In this document: positions 5,967-8,451 of the stretch, in pieces
Layout of the letters: every line of letters begins with the position of its first letter
Position numbering within the stretch: the first letter of the stretch is position 1
DNA from: Nitratifractor sp964650685
Lineage (GTDB): Bacteria; Campylobacterota; Campylobacteria; Campylobacterales; Sulfurovaceae
Assembly (NCBI GenBank): GCA_964650685.1
Contig: CAZYUW010000011.1
Span: 1 to 8,451 of the forward strand
Direction of reading: 5' to 3'
Length of the DNA stretch: 8,451 nucleotides
Position numbers and translations under genes: made by a program
The notes under the pieces: model-generated
The model's input: only the letters and a program-made list of their open reading frames with translations
Told to the model about the DNA's origin: nothing
The model's database searches: none

Positions 5967-8136
5967 TTTTCTCTCCACGGAGCTTATTGATTACTACCTC
6001 GCGACTATCGTCCATGTAGAGTCTCCCTTCATGCATCACGATAACCCTCGGAGTTAGATCGAGAAGCAAATTTTTCTGGGTCGACATCAGCACGGTTTTA
6101 TTTGCGAGTGCCTTCCTGAAGTTTTCCAGCAACCTTGATTCGCTGAGCTGATCCATGGCATTTGTTGGCTCATCCATAAGCATTATGGGAGCATCGGAGA
6201 GCAGAGCTCTGGCTATTCCTACACTCTGCCTCTGTCCCCCGGAGAGCCCGGAACCTCTCTCACCAATAGGCATGGCATAACCCATAGGATGCTGGCGGGC
6301 AAATTCATCGACACCGCTCAGTCTGGCGGCTTCAAGCAGGCTTTCATCATCCACGCCGGGCACTCTGCATGTTATGTTGTCTTTGAGCGTCCCTCTGAAA
6401 AGAGCTACATCCTGACCTATGTACCCGATAAAACGCCTCAGCCTTGCCGGATCGATCTGCGATATATCGACATCATCTATTAGTATCATCCCCTCATCGG
6501 GTTCATAGAGTTTCAAGATGAGTTTTATTATAGTACTTTTACCGGATCCTATTCTGCCTATTATGCCGACATGCTCGCCTGCCTCGATTTTGAATGACAC
6601 ATTCTGCAGAGCGGGTTTATCAGAATCGGGATAGGAAAAACTAACATTTTTAAACTCGATCTTGCCATAAAACCTGTCTCTATGTATAAAATGTTTACCC
6701 TCAAGCCTTTCGACAGGCTGGTGCACTATGGCATTTATGGCGTCGTAGGCCGATTTGGCATCACTGTAATTGGTCATAAGCGCAGCTACCTGACCCATCG
6801 GAGCGACAGTTCTGGAAGAGAGTATGACCACACCTATCAACCCTCCCATGGTAAGCTCCAGATCTCTGATCATGAATACACCGTATATCACTATGAGTAC
6901 CGTATTGAGTTGTACCATAAATCCGGTCACCATCGGCACGGAAGCCGAGAGCAGTCTGGATTTCAGGCTTTTTCTGGCGATATCTCCCACGCTGTTTTCC
7001 CACTCCCACTGCACCTGTCCCGACATACCCTGAGTCTTTATCGTCTCTATCTGATGCAGAGACTCAACGAGGATACCGTTCTTTCTCGCTGCGGCCTCAT
7101 GGGTACTCTCGATACTCCTGTACAGAGGATCTTTTATGATATAGGCATACAGCACTATAAGTATCATTATACTCAGTGGTATAAAGACCATCTTGCCACC
7201 GATGTAGGCGATTACAAGCAAAAAAATCACAGCGAAAGGCAAATCTATGACAACCGCCATAGTGGCATTTGTCAAAAAAGATCTTATAGCGTCGAAATCC
7301 CTGATATTGCTGGCAAACGAACCTACGGATCTGGGCAGTTGATCCATTTTTAGATCCATTACCCTCTCGAATATTATTGAAGACATGATGATATCGCTTT
7401 TTTTGGCCGCTATCTCAAGCATCTGAGTTCTGAAGAACTTCAAAAATACATCCAGCACATAGACCAGAAGCACACCGCCAGCAAAAACCATCAATGTCTC
7501 TATGGCGTTATTTGGAACGACCCTGTCATAAACCCCCATAGTAAAAAGAGGTGTGGCCAGCACAAAGAGGTTCACAAGCAGAGAGGCCAGAAGAACATCC
7601 CGATATATAGGCCATGACAGCTTGATAGTATCCCAAAACCAATGCCTGCCGCGATGATGTCTTGAGTATGTTCCGACATCGGCGTTGTCGATCTCTTTTT
7701 TTATAAATATCGCAAAATCTCCATACTCCTCTTTGAGCTTATCGGTATCGATCCAGTCTTCAATGCCTTTTCCATCCAGCGGGAATATTACTTTGGCCCT
7801 GCTTTTATCTTCACTGAAGGTCTCCAGTATACAGGTTTCGCCACTCTTCATGAGCAGAATGATAGGCAAATGCAGATCAAGAACCGTATCGAGATCTCTT
7901 TTAATGAGTCTGGCTTTAAAACCAGCCCGGTGCGCGGCTCTGGAAAAAAGCGTATCCGCCTGCGAAACGCTTAATAGATCAGGAGTCTTATTCGCGGGAT
8001 CGTGAGGCAGACCGGCAATGAGTGTCTCTTTCGACACCGGGGTTCCAAAACGAGAAGCAAAGAGCACAAGGGCTTCGAGTAGAGTATCTGATCTTATGTT
8101 TATGATATTGTTTCTATCTTCTTCGTTTCTTTTCAT
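5956..8136 (-). CDS. LapB/LssB-type type I secretion permease/ATPase with inactive C39-like domain
   Basis: This is a 726-residue inner-membrane exporter that binds the unfolded substrate and drives its export with ATP. Residues 1 to about 150 form a C39 peptidase-like domain without the catalytic Cys (LFASRFGTPVS where active enzymes have the DCG-type motif). That fits a C-terminally signalled substrate that is not cleaved. Transmembrane helices occupy about 178-450, with the family motif GVYDRVVPNNAIETL at 201-215. The nucleotide-binding domain has Walker A GRIGSGKST (527-535), Q-loop Gln575 in YIGQD, signature LSGGQRQ (631-637) and Walker B IMLMDE (651-656). The switch or H-loop reads STQK, with Gln687 replacing the usual His. 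ATG 8136 is preferred because AAGGA lies 8 nt upstream; the longer frame would need a TTG at 8166. It is first in the operon, divergent from valS. Confidence 0.94.
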   Translation of the reverse strand: MKRNEEDRNNIINIRSDTLLEALVLFASRFGTPVSKETLIAGLPHDPANKTPDLLSVSQADTLFSRAAHRAGFKARLIKRDLDTVLDLHLPIILLMKSGETCILETFSEDKSRAKVIFPLDGKGIEDWIDTDKLKEEYGDFAIFIKKEIDNADVGTYSRHHRGRHWFWDTIKLSWPIYRDVLLASLLVNLFVLATPLFTMGVYDRVVPNNAIETLMVFAGGVLLVYVLDVFLKFFRTQMLEIAAKKSDIIMSSIIFERVMDLKMDQLPRSVGSFASNIRDFDAIRSFLTNATMAVVIDLPFAVIFLLVIAYIGGKMVFIPLSIMILIVLYAYIIKDPLYRSIESTHEAAARKNGILVESLHQIETIKTQGMSGQVQWEWENSVGDIARKSLKSRLLSASVPMVTGFMVQLNTVLIVIYGVFMIRDLELTMGGLIGVVILSSRTVAPMGQVAALMTNYSDAKSAYDAINAIVHQPVERLEGKHFIHRDRFYGKIEFKNVSFSYPDSDKPALQNVSFKIEAGEHVGIIGRIGSGKSTIIKLILKLYEPDEGMILIDDVDISQIDPARLRRFIGYIGQDVALFRGTLKDNITCRVPGVDDESLLEAARLSGVDEFARQHPMGYAMPIGERGSGLSGGQRQSVGIARALLSDAPIMLMDEPTNAMDQLSESRLLENFRKALANKTVLMSTQKNLLLDLTPRVIVMHEGRLYMDDSREVVINKLRGEKNEA

Positions 8137-8189
8137 AATATTTTTCCTTACCGGACAAAGAGTCAAACTGTTTGAATTTTCTGTAGATT

Positions 8190-8195
8190 ATTATA
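8190..8195 (-). promoter_or_regulatory. -10 box for the type I secretion genes
   Basis: The minus strand carries GATATAAT, with a perfect TATAAT hexamer about 54 nt before the ABC start. Transcription would begin near 8183, giving a short leader of about 45 nt. No TTGACA-like -35 is seen at 16-18 nt. It lies back to back with the valS -10 box in the divergent region. Confidence 0.5.
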
Positions 8196-8200
8196 TCTTT

Positions 8201-8211
8201 TTATGGCATAA
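8201..8211. repeat. Inverted repeat TTATGgCATAA in the divergent promoter region
   Basis: This is an 11-bp perfect inverted repeat with one central base. It lies just upstream of the -10 box at 8190-8195, in the -10/-35 spacer of the secretion promoter. Its placement suits a repressor or activator site, but 5-bp arms in AT-rich DNA can arise by chance. Confidence 0.3.
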
Positions 8212-8258
8212 GTTAGAGTTTCTTCGCGTGAAATAACAATGCGTAAGCCCCTCTTCGA

Positions 8259-8264
8259 TATAAT
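8259..8264 (+). promoter_or_regulatory. -10 box for valS
   Basis: The plus strand carries GATATAAT with a perfect TATAAT, about 75 nt before the valS start. It has the same eight-base form as the opposing secretion promoter. No clear -35 is visible. Confidence 0.5.
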
Positions 8265-8339
8265 CGCTTCAATATTAACCGGTCTACAGAGAAAACCATT
8301 ACAGATGACCGAATTATAAACAGCGATTACAAGGTATGG

Positions 8340-8451
8340 ATGATGGGTGATGGAAAAAATCGATACAATCCCGATAATGTAGAGAGTAATTATTACCGCA
8401 TATGGGAGGATAGAGGCTATTTCGAGACAGATGGTAACGACTCTATTCAAA
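8340..8451 (+). CDS. valS: Valyl-tRNA synthetase, N-terminal 37 codons (runs off the right edge)
   Basis: The frame from ATG 8340 reads MMGDGKNRYNPDNVESNYYR, followed by IWEDRGYFETDGNDSIQ. It matches the ValS N-terminus: YNP, then a charged helix ending in W-E-x-x-G-Y-F, then a short acidic loop before the class I PPPNVTG motif, which would lie just beyond the window. ValS charges tRNA-Val with valine in the cytoplasm. AAGG at 8331-8334 is 5 nt before ATG 8340 and 8 nt before ATG 8343, so either codon could be the start. The gene is divergent from the secretion operon and probably functionally unrelated. The minus-strand frame opposite it (8163-8450) is a shadow. The identification rests on a short segment but the pattern is distinctive. 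Confidence 0.8.
   Translation, partial: MMGDGKNRYNPDNVESNYYRIWEDRGYFETDGNDSIQ

Noticed and set aside
7687..8136. Active C39 peptidase in the ABC transporter (bacteriocin exporter)
   Set aside because: The catalytic Cys region is absent, and the neighbouring substrate is a giant adhesin without a double-glycine leader.
8163..8450. Minus-strand 95-codon frame upstream of the ABC gene
   Set aside because: It starts only at a TTG by the window edge and lies antisense to the recognisable ValS N-terminus and across both promoters. It is a shadow.
1..8451. CRISPR array, insertion sequence, tRNA or rRNA
   Set aside because: No regularly spaced direct repeats, transposase frames or cloverleaf sequences were found.

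Overview
The window carries a type I secretion locus for a large surface adhesin on the minus strand, next to a divergent housekeeping gene. Read in minus-strand order from the right edge, it holds a LapB/LssB-type permease-ATPase (8136-5956), an HlyD/LapC-type membrane fusion protein (5966-4641), a TolC/AggA-type outer membrane channel (4458-2941), a small secreted OmpA-family protein (2944-2357) and the first 664 residues of the adhesin (1993 to beyond position 1). At the right edge, on the plus strand, the first 37 codons of valyl-tRNA synthetase (valS) are present from 8340. Of the features listed here, the adhesin start is easy to miss: it is open to the window edge with no stop inside the window.

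The organism is probably a Campylobacterota bacterium of the free-living marine or vent type. This is inferred from the look of the ValS N-terminus, the frequent ATA and AGA codons, the moderately AT-rich composition, and promoters that consist of a good -10 box (GATATAAT or TGnTATAAT) without a clear -35. Genus cannot be assigned.

The layout suggests three transcription units on the minus strand. The ABC and HlyD genes overlap by 11 nt behind a promoter divergent to valS. The TolC and OmpA genes overlap by 4 nt (ATGA) behind a 182-nt gap with its own extended -10. The adhesin follows a 363-nt gap with a strong extended -10, a 5'-end hairpin and a possible 30-codon leader ORF overlapping the adhesin start out of frame. 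The set ABC, HlyD, TolC and OmpA plus a giant repeat adhesin resembles the Shewanella bpfA/aggA and Pseudomonas lapA loci. No lapG or lapD homologue lies in the window, and no di-alanine LapG cleavage motif is visible in the adhesin N-terminus.

Unusual points are: a TSP3-like cysteine-containing tail on the TolC protein, directly before the OmpA gene; loss of the peptidoglycan-binding Asp in the OmpA-like domain; Gln in place of the H-loop His in the ATPase; and a charged adhesin N-terminus with a duplicated EEVNI(N/D)APLRE motif and no Sec signal.
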